From Coturnix japonica (taxonomy: Eukaryota > Chordata > Aves > Galliformes > Phasianidae), in the NCBI RefSeq assembly GCF_001577835.2, contig NC_029528.1:124001-188000 (forward strand): a stretch of DNA of 64,000 nucleotides, given 5' to 3'. The notes beneath the pieces were generated by a model that worked only from the letters and a program-made list of their open reading frames with translations, was not told the DNA's origin and searched no databases. Positions 49,401-60,560 of the stretch are shown here, in pieces (the first letter of the stretch is position 1; every line of letters begins with the position of its first letter). A program made the position numbers and the translations under genes.

Positions 49401-52400
49401 GACCCCTGCAGTTGGTAATTCTCTTCAGTTGTCAAATTCCAGCAGAACTGTCAAGTCTGGGAAATAACTTTTTTTAGATCAGGATGTGAGATTCTGAGCA
49501 GGTGATGGGATCCTACCTAATAGGTATTGCTGGAAAAGGAGTTGGTGAGAACACTGGAGAAGATACTACTAGGACTCTTAGGATTTGAGGCAGATCTACC
49601 TGTAATGTATCGTCATCATATAATCTACTGCCTCTGTAGCAGAAATGCTAAGGCAGAGCTTAAAGCAGTTATGGAACACCTGGTGGGAAGGCAGGGCCAA
49701 CCCAGGGGAGCTCAGGTGCAAGCAATGCACCTGAGTGACCAGAAGAGGTAGAGCCAGGATCCACCCCTTCCCAGACCTCATTTAAGGGTTGGCAGTGGAG
49801 GTGAGGGTATTTTGCTGGAGGTCCCTGCATACCTGAGGCCTTCCAAAGGTAAGTAAATTTTATTCCTTTGTTTTTGTGTCTGTGGCTGCTGCATTTGGGC
49901 TTGTCCTCGTTTGCTGCAGCCTAGGACTTTGCCACTCTGCTATTATTGCTGTGCTTTCCATTGCAGCATTACATACCTCTTAATTTAGATTATACCTATT
50001 CTATCTGGTTTTTGTTTTGTTTTGTTTTTTCCTCTACTGTTGTTCTCTATTTATTTAATTATTGTGACTTTTTGCTTTAGGGAATTATTATAGCTTACGA
50101 AGTCAGCATGAAAAAGCAGCACTGTATTTCCAGAGAGCCTTGAAACTGAATCCTCGTTATCTGGGAGCCTGGACACTTATGGGACATGAGTACATGGAAA
50201 TGAAGAATACATCTGCAGCTATCCAAGCTTATAGGTATGGCTCATGCTGCACAAAATAGCGTTTGCATGCATTTGGGTTGAATTAAGGGAAAAAGAAAAT
50301 GGTACTCAATCTTTTTTCCAACTCTGTATTTTTCTGATCCTAACTGCTTACTGACTACTTTGTCTTTTTCTCTTTGGCAGACATGCAATAGAGGTGAACA
50401 AAAGGGATTACAGAGCCTGGTATGGTTTGGGGCAAACCTATGAAATCCTCAAAATGCCATTCTACTGTCTCTATTATTACCGACGGGCCCACCAGCTCAG
50501 GTAGAGTGGGAAATGTAGCTGTGACAATTGGCACTTATTCATAAAATCACTAAAGTTGAAAGAGACTGTTAACATCATCTAATCCAACTCCTCCTGATTT
50601 CACCAAGAATAGACAACTCTATTGTTTTGTGTTTGCTGTGCCCATGACGGCTTCTGACCACCACATCTCCCATAGGTTGCTCTTTGTAAACAGCTTGTCA
50701 AGCGGAGCGATTCCCCTGGTAGTCTCTTAGTAGCTGATGTCTGTTTATTAAGGTATTTGTATACAGGAACGAAATTGGGATAAGAAGAAGAGCATTAACA
50801 CCATTTGGTTTGTAGTGCTAGTATTCCCACCTTAGGTATGCTAAGTTAGCTGTTAACATACCAAACTATATGTCTGAGAGTACTGTCCAAATGCTTTTTG
50901 AATTGTGTCAGGCTTGGTGGTGTGAGCATTTTGCTTGGGAGCCTGTTCTAATGCCTCAGGTGTATAAAGTGAAATTTTATGTAAGAGAAGATGATGGACT
51001 TCCTGTTTCAGCTCTGGTAAGTATTCTGCTCCGACATGGGTGCTCCCCGGCGAAAAGCTGCTGCCAGAAATACTGAGGAGGCCAAGACAAGGGTCCCGAT
51101 CTCACAGAAACGGGAGGCAGCAACCAAGAAGACTGCAGAGACCCAGACTGACGTCCTGCACATGCCTTATAGGAAGGCTGCTGCCAAAATGTCTGAGGAA
51201 ACTCAGACTGAGCCCCCAACCCAAGATGCTGGTGTGCAGGTCTCTGGCTGTACTGAGTGCCAGAGCCTGGCCCTTGCAGTGCTGGGTGAGGGAGGCAGTG
51301 ATTGTGTTCACTGCGACCAGGTGAACTACTGCTCAGCCTTCTTAGTTGACCTGAAGGAGGAAGTGGAGAGGCTGAGGACTATAAAAGAGTGTGAGAGGGA
51401 GATTGACTGGTGGTGTCAGTCCCTTCAGTCTCAAGTCTCCAGCACACAGTCAAGGCTCCTAATGGAGCATGTCAGCCCCTGCCACCTCACAAACAGGTGG
51501 TAAAGGGTAACCAGCCAGCTGGCAACACTGCAGCCGGCCCCCTGTCCTCTCTTCCCCCCAGCAGTAATTTGAGAAGGGAGGAGGAGTGGAAACGGGTACC
51601 TGCTCGACGGAAGGGGCATCCTCCATCACGACCATCCCCGGCGTCCCAGGTCTCTGCGAAAACCGGTTTGAGGCCCTGGACTTGAGGGGGGGACCTAGTG
51701 GAGAGTGTGGAACAGGTGCACCCATGAGGTTGCCTCAGGTGAAGCGGTCACGCCGAAGCCTCAAGACTGCTTCTACACGTAAGGACAGAAGGGTGATTGT
51801 TGTAGGTGACTCCTTCTGCAAGGAACAGAAGCCCTATATGCCGGCCTGACCTACCCACAGAGAAGTGTGCTGCCTTCCTGGGGCACGGGTCAGGGACATT
51901 TAAAGAAATTTCTAGATTGATTCATCCTTCAGACTACTACCCATTTTAATAATTCAGGCTGGCAGTGAGGAAGTTGGCAAGGAGAGCCTGAGGTCCATCA
52001 AGAAAGATTCAGGGGAATGGGGCGAATACTTGAAGGAGCTGGGTGCAGGTGATCTTTTCTTCTATGCCCGTGGTGTCAGGAAAAGGTACAGGGAGGATCC
52101 AAAAAACCCATCTCTTAAACAGATGGCTTATGAGCTGGTGCAGACACAAGAATTTCGGCTATTTTGACCATGGGGCAATCTACACTGCACCCGGAGTGAT
52201 GGCTGCTGATGCAGCAACCTGTCCCTGAGGGGTAAGAGGGTATTAGCTGAAGAATAGCGGACTCATTGATAGGTCTTTAAACTAGGAACGAAGGGGGAAG
52301 GGGGCAAAATAAGGGCTACTGGGGTTGAGCGGTGCATTCGAGGGATTGTACCGAACTCCGTGGGCTAGATTGCAGAGTGCAAAAAAGGAGGGAGTAGGGC

Positions 52401-55400
52401 AGGGGGATGCTGGGGATGCCGCTGTTCTAGCGGATCCTGGATCGCTTATGAAGGTGGTGAGACGGACAGCCCGGCTGAAGTGCCTTTATACTAATGCACG
52501 GAGCCTGAGTAACAAGCAGGAGGAACTGGAAACTGTGATGCGCTCTGAAAATTATGACATTGTTGCTATCACAGAAACATGGTGGGATGACTCCCACAAT
52601 TGGATAACTGCCATCGGATGGCTATAGGCTCTTTAGGAGAGATAGGCGAGGTAGGAAGGGTGGGGGAGTCGCTCTTTATGTCAGAGATTGGGATAAACTG
52701 TGAGGAGCTCCCCATGAGAAACAGTCAAGAACAGGTTTGAGAGGCCTGTGGGTTAGGATTAGAGACGGACTAATAAAGGTCAGCTGGTATTAGGGGTATA
52801 CTACAGGCCCCCTGATCAAGGGGAGGCTGCTGATGAGGCTTTTCTTGCTCCAGATGCGTGAGGCGTCTGGCTCACGGGCTCTTGTCCTGGTGGGGGACTT
52901 CAACCATCCAGACATCTGTTGGGAAAACCACATGGCGAGCTGCAAGAGCTCCAGAAGGCTCTTGGAATCCATTGATGATAGCTTTCTGGTTCAGGTATTG
53001 GACAGACCGACAAGAGGTCAAGCGTTGCTGGACCTGCTGCTCACAACGCTGAGGAGATAATCAAAGGCGTCAAGGTTGGAGGCTGCGCTGGGCTTCCAGC
53101 GATCATGCCCTGGTTGAGTTTGTGATCTCAAGCGATGTGGGCCTGGCAAAGAGCAGGACCAGGATGCTCAACTTTAGAAGAGCAGACTTCAAGCTACTCA
53201 ATGGAATGCTGGCCAAGATCCCCTGGCGCGCTGCCCTCAAAGATTAAGGACGTTGAGGAGAGCTGGCTACTGTTCAAGGATGCCCTCCTGCGCAGCACAA
53301 GAGGTCTCCATTCCCCTGATTAAGAAAGTGGGCAGGAGAGGTAGAAAACCGGCATGGCTCAGCAAGGACCTGCTAAGAGAACTGAGGGTGAAGAAAGGGG
53401 TGTACAAGCTCTGGAAACAAAGGCTGTGTCACCCGGGAAGAATACAGGATGCCGTCCGAACTTGCAGACGTGGATCAGGAAAGCCAAGCGCAGGCAGAAC
53501 TGAAAACTTGGCGAGGGACGTGAAAAACAATAAGAAAACCTTCTACAGGTACATGGGCCAGAAGAGACAGGCCAAAATGGGCGTACCTACTCTGGTAAAT
53601 TTAAAAGGAGAAATGGCTTCAACAAGATGAAGAAGAAAGCTGAGGTGCTGAATGAGTTCTTCACCTCGGTCTTCACTGGTGGCCAGGATTCTAGTCTTTT
53701 TCACGTCCCTAAGTCTTTGCACCCCCATACCTCTATGTGGGAACAAGGAGGTAAAATCCTCCCACTGTAAGGGTAGAGCAAGTCCGAGAGTGCCTCTCTT
53801 AGACTGAATGAATATAAGTCTAATGGGCCAGATGGCGTGCATCCCAGGGTCCTGAAGGGAGCTGGCTGAGGTGGTTGCTGAGCCGCTCTCCATCATATTT
53901 GAGAAGTCGTGGCTGTCAGGTGAGGTCCCGGATGATTGGAGGAAGGGTCACGTCACTCCCATTTACAAGAAGGGGAGCAGGGAGGACCCGGGTAACTACA
54001 GGCCGGTGAGTCTACCTCTGTGCCTGGGAAGATATGGAAACAGGACCCTCCTGGACAACATTGGCTTGATCACATAAAAGAACGAGCATTGTGATCCGAG
54101 ACAGCCAGCATGGCTTCACCAGGCGGAAAGGTTCATGCCTTAACTAATCTTGTGGCCTTCTCTCGATGGAGTGACGGCCGTTTGGTGATGAAGAGGAAGG
54201 CGACCGAATGTCATTTACCTGGTCAACCTGAGCAAGGCCTTTTTGACGATGGTCCCCCATCACATCCTTCATCTCAAATTGGCAGGAGGTGGGATTTGAT
54301 GGGTGGGACAACTAGATGGAAATAAGCAATTGGTTGAAGGACCGCAGACAGCAGGTGGTGGTCAATGGCTCTATGTCCAGGTGGCAGGCCCGTAACGAGC
54401 GGTGTCCCCTCAAGGGTCTCGGTCTTGGGACCGGTGCTCTTTAACATCTTATTAAATGACATCGATGAGGGAATGGAGTGCACCCTCAGCAAGTTTGCTG
54501 ATGAACAACCAGCTGAGTGGTGGCAGTCGATACGTGGAAGGAAATCGGATGCCAATTCAGAGGGACCTTGACAGGCTGGAAAGCTGGGCTCGGCGTGAAC
54601 CTAATGAAGTTTCAACACGGCAAAGTGCAAAGGTTTTTGCACTGGGCGACTAGAAGAAACCACCATGCAACCGTACAGTGCTGGGAGGAGTATATGATTT
54701 TGGAGAGCAGCTCGGCAAGAAAAAAAACCTAGGGGTTTCCTGATAGATGAGAAACTTAACATGAGGCCAGCAGTGACGCTCTGGCAGCACCGGAAAGCAA
54801 ATGGTATCCTGGGCTTCCCATCAGGGAGAGGTGTTGGTCAGCAGGATAGGGAGGTGATCGTCCTCTCATACTCTCTTTGTGAGGCCCATCTTGCAGTTAC
54901 TGTGTCCAGCTGTGGAAGTCCCCTCCTCAGTACAAAAAAGATATGGAGATTTTGGAAAGGGTCCAGAGGAGGGACGGAAGATGCATCAGGGGGCATGGGA
55001 GCCCTCCCTATGAGGACAGGCTGAGGGAGTTGGTTTTGTTTCAGCCTGGAGAAGAAAAAGAAAGGGGTTGCGGGGAGACCTCACATCTGGCAGTCCTTCA
55101 GTTACCTGAAGAGGAACTTACTCCCAGGAGGGAGTAACTCTCGAAAGGCTGATTATAATAGTCAAAGACTAGGGGAAATGGTTTTAAGTTGTAAGGCTGG
55201 AAGTTGAGTTGGAAATTGTTATGTAGGAATTATCTTTATAGTATAGGGTGGTTTAGGTCCCTGGAACAGGCTGCCCAGGAGGTCTGGTGGATGCCCCGTC
55301 CTTGGAAGGTGCTTCAAGAGCCAAGGTTGCGATGGGGTCCCATGGGCAACCTGATCTAGTAAATGTGTATGTTTGGTGGCCCTGCCAGGCAGGGGGGTTG

Positions 55401-58236
55401 GAACTACATGATCCTTGAGGTCCCTTCCAACCCGGGTAATTCTGTGATTCTGTGATTCTGTGACACTGCCAAGCGTGGATTTTCTCTCCTTCTTGTCCCC
55501 CTTTGTGAGGTCAGCTGGCTGCCCATTAAACTACATTTAGGATTTATTTTCTTACAGACCCAATGATTCTCGTATGCTGGTTGCTCTAGGAGAATGTTAT
55601 GAGAAACTCAATCAGTTGGTGGAAGCTAAAAAGGTAAGTGAGGGCTGACATGCAGACATTAGGTGGAGCTGCAGTTAAATTGTGTGGCTTGTGCTACTGG
55701 AAATGTATGTAGCACATTAGGAGCTTATTGAAACCCTTTGTTGCAGTTAAAATGGGAAACTCTGTAACTAGAGTAGTTGAGAGAATTGTGTGCAGCTGAT
55801 GCATGACCCTTTGCTTTAAAGCCATGCAGTTTTGTTTCTGACTTGCTTGCATGAATCATGAGCTGGAGTCATTTTTCTTGTGTGCTTGACTAACTCTTCT
55901 TCCTTGGTAGTGCTATTGGAGGGCTTATGCTGTGGGAGATGTGGAGAAAATGGCATTGGTGAAACTAGCAAAGTGAGTATGTCTTAGTACTGAATTGTTG
56001 ATATTGTGTTAAATGCAACAAAAGCACTTTGATGACTTGCAATAAAATGGTAGGTGGAAAACAGATGCAATTGCTGGTAGGTAGCATTGCTTCTGGAGGG
56101 TGTGTAGTAATTGTTATCTTTGGAAGGTCTGCAGAGACTACAAACTCTGTTATCCAGCTTTAGCTTTAAGTTTCTGTCAGGACAAGTAGAGAAGAAATTG
56201 TGGGATGCATTACAAAGGACTTCCAAATCATGGGATAATTTGAGTACTATAGCAATGTCACAGTGAAATTTAAGGCGATCCATGGTGCTAAATGCTGTAT
56301 GAGATCATAGACTGATTATTTCATTCCCATCATCTTTTCCCCTGAGCCCCCCCACCCCTTTTTTTTTTTTTTTTTTTTTCCTGATATACAAATGTGACAT
56401 TTAGCATAGAATCTAATGTAAAATAGATGTGAACAGTGATGTTAACACCAACTTTTGGTTGGGAAAAAAATATAAAGGGAAAAGTGAAGGGGAAGGAAAT
56501 GGGCAGATAGAAGGTGAAACTACTGTATAAAGATTTTTTTGGTACACAGGTAGAAGTAAAGAGCTCTAAAAAGGACAGTCAATTAGAGTAGGATGGAAAA
56601 ACTCTGTTACAGGCTTTAAATGTAACTGATCAGATGAAGGTTCCTGCTTTAATTGTATCTGCGCTGCTTCTAGCAGGTGACACTTGACTGACTTCCTTCC
56701 TGATAATGTAGTTGTTCTCTGGCTGGATCATGTCTTTCTATGAGGGATGGTACATAATGGATGTTTTGCAAATTCTTAAGAAAAAAAAAATGGCTCTAGT
56801 TCAGGTCAGACTTAATAGGGATGCTCTCATAGACCAGGAAAGCCTGACAAGGTGATTTTGTTCCAGTGGCCATTTCATGTCATTTGTTTATGTATTTTCC
56901 TAGGCTGCATGAACAGCTGAATGAATCTGAACAGGCTGCTCAGTGCTATATCAAATACATCCAGGATATCTATTCCTGTGGGGTAAGACTACATCTTGGG
57001 AAGCAAAGGAAAAGTAAACATGGTGCAGAAACTAACTCAGTCTGTTTTTACCCTCTTCACTGTAGGAGATAGTGGAGCACCTGGAGGTTAGCACTGCCTT
57101 CCGTTACCTTGCCCAGTACTACTTCAAGTGTAAACTCTGGGATGAAGCCTCAGCGTGTGCTCAGAAATGCTGCTCGTTCAATGATGTGAGTAGTTGCATG
57201 ATTCCTGGTGTCTTACCTGGGGGATCTCTGACTTAAATCTTGGCTACCCTCTGAGTGTACCAATCCTTTATTGAAAGAATGAAAGCTATCTGCTGTGTAG
57301 ATGAACAGTTTCATCCAGAATGTTTTTGTATACCTTATTACTACTGCTGCTTGTGATTGAATATAGTTGAATTGTGTTGGAATATAGCATAGAAAAGTAA
57401 AACTGGATCAAGTCTTGTTACTTCATTGTTCACTTAATAAAAGAATCTGAGGCTGCAGATGGCAGCCTTAAGACTGCTGAAAATCTTAGTGGGGAGGTGG
57501 TTAGAAGTTTAGAATGTCCCATGCTACAGTAGTGATACTCAAATGGCTTCTCATTGCGCGTCTTGTATGTGTAGACAGTGGGGAGGATATAAGAGCACTC
57601 AAGTTTTGTAAGTGACTTCATGTTCTGAGATTTTCTGCAGCTTGTAAGTGGGAAATTCTGGATTTTTTAGAATTCCAACCTAGTGATGTCCACCAGCCAA
57701 GACTGCTGCAAGTTGTGCGCTCTGTTCTTAACAGAGTTTTCTAGAACTCAAAAGAATGAGTTTAGCTGTGAAGCATCTCCAGTCTACTTTTAAATAGAAT
57801 ATTTAGATGGCTGCAGTGGTTGACGGTACCAGTGTCTGAAATACCCAAGTAATGTGCAAATAGGTTGAAAAGAGGGAGGGTTATCATTATTAACAAGTCT
57901 GCCATACCTTAATGTCAGGTCTGAGGGCACTTTTAAGTATCTTCCGGAATGGTGGCCTTACAGAGTGAAAAATTACTGAATTTTAGGCTGGTGGTATATT
58001 GAATTTGATGCAGAAACCACTCATCCATCAGTGTGCGGTTTTTGTTTTTTACAAATTATTTTCAGACTAGAGAAGAAGGAAAGGCACTACTGCGGCAAAT
58101 CTTACAGCTTCGCAACCAAGGAGAGGCCTCCTCCACAGACATCGCTACTCCCTTTTTCCTTCCAGCATCGTTGTCAGCCAATAGCACTCCCACACGTCGT
58201 GTCTCCCCGCTCAATCTATCTTCTGTTACACCATGA
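43111..58236 (+). CDS. CDC23: Cell division cycle protein 23 / anaphase-promoting complex subunit 8 (16 exons, complete)
   Basis: Coding exons: 43111-43238, 43310-43382, 45952-46089, 46219-46261, 46628-46733, 46819-46951, 48488-48665, 48755-48852, 49084-49165, 50081-50234, 50381-50500, 55558-55633, 55911-55972, 56904-56982, 57066-57185, 58066-58236. They total 1761 nt, in frame, giving 586 aa (human 597; the avian N-terminus is shorter). The product is a TPR scaffold subunit of the APC/C ubiquitin ligase in the nucleus, which drives mitotic exit by marking cyclins and securin for destruction. The N-terminal APC8 domain (about residues 10-125) shows [33 protein letters not shown] and [20 protein letters not shown] repeats fill about 160-530. 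The C-terminus [16 protein letters not shown] keeps the likely CDK sites. From residue 68 onward it is close to the human protein as I recall it. All introns are GT-AG. Confidence 0.98.
43480..44180 (+). mobile_element. CR1 LINE 3' fragment in CDC23 intron 2
   Basis: Starts about 100 bp after the exon-2 donor, inside the CpG island. Motifs: GGGACCTGGGGGCCCTGATG, CATGAGCCAGCAGGGC, GGTCCAGAGGAGGGACAGG, and the tip GGGCCATTCTGTGATTCTG. Low divergence and the same 3' segment (TTTGGTGGCCCTGCCAGGC) as the intron-11 element suggest one subfamily. Confidence 0.93.
44697..45362 (-). mobile_element. CR1 LINE fragment in CDC23 intron 2
   Basis: The reverse complement of 44700-44770 gives the CR1 tip (GTTGGACAAGATGGACCCAG, GGTCCCTTCCAACC). 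The inner part carries GGCAACAGGTACAAACTG- and GAAATGACTGAAGCATTTC-like segments of a second CR1 subfamily. It is antisense to CDC23. Confidence 0.85.
45374..45585 (-). mobile_element. CR1 LINE 3' fragment in CDC23 intron 2
   Basis: Begins with the complement of the terminal repeats (AATCACAGAATCACAGAATT) and GGTTGGAAGGGACCTCTAG, then CCACCACCTCCCTGGGCAGC and TGTTCCAGTGCTCCGTCACC. It is a separate insertion from the piece ending at 45362, since it has its own 3' tip. Confidence 0.92.
46952..48487 (+). other. CDC23: CDC23 intron 6
   Basis: A 1.5 kb intron (donor GTAAAA, acceptor GCTAG) without recognised repeats other than a poly-A run. The donor is weaker than the gene's other donors because it lacks G at +5. 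Confidence 0.7.
47937..47957 (+). repeat. Poly-A tract in CDC23 intron 6
   Basis: About 20 A, then AGAAGACAAAG; no recognisable element precedes it. Confidence 0.8.
49500..49940 (+). repeat. Unclassified dispersed repeat in CDC23 intron 9
   Basis: The longest of the related copies. It contains AGCAGAAATGCTAAGG, ACACCTGGTGGGAAGG, GTGACCAGAAG, CTCATTTAAGGG, GCTGGAGGTCCCTGC and a T-rich end with TTTGGGCTTGTCCTCG. The layout (TATA-like box, then a T-rich part) would suit an LTR fossil, but family and boundaries are uncertain. Confidence 0.5.
50081..50234 (+). CDS. CDC23: CDC23 exon 10: core TPR unit
   Basis: Encodes residues 327-378 and reads as an almost textbook tetratricopeptide repeat: [19 protein letters not shown], then [19 protein letters not shown]. 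The W/G/Y/A/P spacing is canonical. The exon starts after TTTGCTTTAG and ends AG/GTATGG. Exon 11 (50381-50500) continues with the next repeat, [18 protein letters not shown]. Confidence 0.95.
50537..50965 (-). mobile_element. Old degenerate CR1 fragment in CDC23 intron 11
   Basis: The start resembles a decayed CR1 tip (AAAATCACTAAAGTTGAAAG, CATCTAATCCAACTCC) and the far part retains GGAGCCTGTTCTAATGCCTC. The middle is poorly matched. It lies just upstream of the younger full-length CR1. Confidence 0.6.
51015..55466 (+). mobile_element. Near full-length CR1 LINE in CDC23 intron 11
   Basis: About 4.4 kb, close to the full CR1 length. An ORF1 remnant from 51036 carries three 20-residue repeats, a Cys-rich PHD-like segment (CTECQ, then [10 protein letters not shown]) and, in another frame near 51790-51840, an esterase-like VIVVGDS motif. 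ORF2 remnants follow: endonuclease ([17 protein letters not shown] and ITETWWDD, near 52480-52600), then reverse transcriptase blocks (YRPVSL near 54000; [13 protein letters not shown] near 54425). It ends with the CR1 3' tip and TTCTGTGA repeats at 55438-55466. ORF2 is broken by many one-base indels and no intact ORF remains. It fills 88% of the 5.06 kb intron; exons 11 and 12 splice across it. Confidence 0.93.
55973..58065 (+). other. CDC23: CDC23 introns 13-15
   Basis: Introns 55973-56903, 56983-57065 (83 bp) and 57186-58065, separated by exons 14 and 15. Mostly unique; a poly-T run sits near 56358-56379. Confidence 0.7.
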
Positions 58237-58845
58237 GCAATGCTGGTACCTCTAACCTGTGCACTGAACGTCATGTTGTGGAAGGTGCATGCAACCACCT
58301 AGTTCTTTCCAGTGAAATTTTTATATTCAGTGTTGCCTTCACAGGTAAGGAAGTAGGGTAAAGAGTGACTGGAGGCTGCAGCTGGAGACAGGTGTGCTCA
58401 AACAGGCAAAAGTGCCACCTACATGAAAGTGCCTACTCTGATATAAGAGAACATGCTGTACTTTTCTCCAAGTTGTTACAGTCAAGAGAGCAGATGTTCC
58501 AATACGTGGGTCTGCTAACAGGTCTTGGGAAGAGATTGGCTTCATGAGCTTGTGTGCCTCTGGTCTTTCTCTGAACTTCTCTGGATAACCTTCTGTCTGC
58601 CTGGCTGCTTAAGAATATTTCCCTGTCTTGAATTAGAGATGGCGAAGCACTATGAGACACACAAATATAATTTCCACATCTATGTTAAAGGACTGAAAAG
58701 TGTAAGGAATTTCAGGCAACCACAAAGGACAGCTGTTTGTCAGAACCACAGGTGAAAGAGCAGATATTCTGACTGAGTGGAGAGGCAGCCAGTGGGGGGA
58801 TAACACCATTTCAAAAAAAAATAAAATGATTAAGCTACTGTCCTC
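58237..58845 (+). other. CDC23: CDC23 3' untranslated region with poly(A) signal
   Basis: Follows the TGA at 58234-58236. A canonical AATAAA is at 58820-58825, followed by a GT-rich stretch (near 58845-58856) that could be the downstream element. This is the first strong poly(A) signal after the stop and gives a 3'UTR of about 600 nt. No repeat is seen inside. Confidence 0.65.
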
Positions 58846-59889
58846 TGGTGTCTTTGTAACTTAGCCTTCATGGGTACTATAGCAGATGACAGTAGAGGTA
58901 TATGCAGCCACGTGGCAGTTACAGCAGCCTGTCCCATCCAGGCTTGTTTGTGGTGCCACTACCTGTCCATCTGGGCTGGTGCAGGATGGTGTTCACCCTG
59001 TCTGGGAGCTGGCAGGTAGAGGTCTGCATAGGGGCTGCCTCACAGTGCCTGCAGGTCAGCCTGGCTCAGTTTCAGGCTCTGGGAAAAGGTGCCAGCCTGT
59101 AGTGCTGCCCAGGGGCTGCTCTCTCCAGCCAGTGGAGGAGAAGGCCCTTCTTGCATGTCTCAGACAGATCTTAAATTCTGTGCCGTGGTAATGTGTGAAT
59201 TATGACACTTTCATGTTGTCTCTATTTCTCTTAGTGGACAATGTCTCAGAAGATTCAGCTGTCCTTTGCTAGCTTGTGAATCCTAATTACAAACAGCTCT
59301 TAACATTTGGGGAGTCAGTGAGTAGGTAACGATATTCTATGCTAGTGTCAGTTCTGTTTGTCAAAAGAGTGACCTGGAATAGTAAGTACTGCTGCTGTTA
59401 AGGTGTCAGTACACAGTACAGTAGCACAGAAGAGTACAAATCCAGAAATCACCGATCTCTGTTTCTTGAAAAGGTTTGTTTCCCGCTGTGTTGCCATGCT
59501 TAGCAAAAACCAACACCTGGTAACAACAAAAAAACAAAATTTTTGGTCTTTGGTTCATGAACAGAAGAGTTTGCTTTTGCAAGACAAACTCCTTACCTGA
59601 AGAGGTTTAGCAGTTGTGTTTATCTCCTTTGTAAAGAGGTAAATGGAGTGGTTTGTGTGTTTATGGGCTGCAGCACCACCTCTGGTGTCAGGAAGAACAG
59701 AGATGAGGATGCTTTTGAAGCATCTGAGCGTGGTTTACTGTGGCCATTGCTTTCATAGCTCTTACTGGGGGTTGGTTTACACCTAAGAAGCCGTAGCGTA
59801 CTGCAGGTTATTCGGATCTAGGGATGGTGGTTCCTTCTGCGTCTGTCTGGGATTGAAGGATTTTAAGGATGCCTGTTTAAGGATGCCTG
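58846..59889. other. CDC23 downstream flank
   Basis: Unique DNA. An open frame at 58886-59191 (+) has no recognisable domain. A short duplication (AAGGATGCCTG, twice) lies at about 59867-59890. No kinesin-like exon is seen on the minus strand. Confidence 0.5.
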
Positions 59890-60560
59890 ACCATAAAAGG
59901 TCCGCGCCCTCCGGGCCGGCTGCTCGTTCCTTTCGGACGGGCTTCCAGCCGCGGGCAGCCGTTCCACGTGAAGGCTCACTGCGTCCTGCTGCAGAAGCGT
60001 TCCTCTCACCAGCTGCGACCGGCGCGTCGCGGCTCCGCCCTGCTGAGGGGCTCCGCTGGGGCGGCCCTCGCCCTCTGGGGTCCCCGTTTCCGCGCCCCAC
60101 CGCTGGTGCGGGGCCGCTCGGGTACGACGGGCTCTGCGGCAGTTCCCCCGCAGCTCCGCTACCGGCCGGCGGCCCCGCGCCCTATCCGCCGTGGCGTTGC
60201 TATGGCTGCGGCCGCGCGGCGCTGCGGTGGCGGTAGCATCGGCGGTGGCGGGGCGGCGCCTGCCGCAGACCCCGGCCCGGCAGCGCAGGCCTCCGCCGCG
60301 GGGAGGCGGCGGGGCGGACGCCCGCCCTCAGCGTCGGCGCGCAGGGGGCCGGCAGCGGCCGGGGCTGGGCGCTGGAGCCGCCGCGGCAGCAGAAAGATGG
60401 ATGCGCCGCAGCCGTCCTTCGCCGCTCAGCATCCTCCCCTGTCCGCGGCACGGTAAGAGGCGGGGGCTGCCGGAACAATGACGGTGACGGTTGCGGGGAT
60501 CATCGGGGATCAGGGCCGGGGCGGCGGCGGCGAGGAGAGCGAGCGGTGGTACTGAGATGG
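59890..60560. promoter_or_regulatory. CpG island, probable promoter of an unidentified gene
   Basis: A third GC-rich, CpG-dense island lies about 1.7 kb beyond the CDC23 stop. Both strands are open over long stretches because of base composition. An RFX X-box-like half site, GTTGCTATGGC, is at 60196-60206. A consensus splice donor (CG/GTAAGA) sits at 60453. The island could fire in either direction. In human the genes beyond CDC23 are KIF20A, BRD8 and NME5, but no exon of these is recognisable here. Confidence 0.65.
60202..60452 (+). CDS. Possible first coding exon of an unidentified gene
   Basis: An open frame runs from an ATG at 60202, or from a better-context ATG at 60397 (AAGATGG, purine at -3), to a consensus donor at 60453. 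The short version encodes 18 codons plus two bases, starting MDAPQPSFAAQHPP. The longer version adds 65 residues rich in Gly, Ala and Arg, which may just reflect GC-rich 5'UTR. No downstream exon could be found before 64 kb, so a long first intron or a non-coding transcript is equally possible. I do not recognise the protein. Confidence 0.3.

Noticed and set aside
58886-59191. 101-codon frame downstream of CDC23
   Set aside because: No recognisable family, weak start context, and it lies beyond the CDC23 poly(A) signal. Insufficient support.
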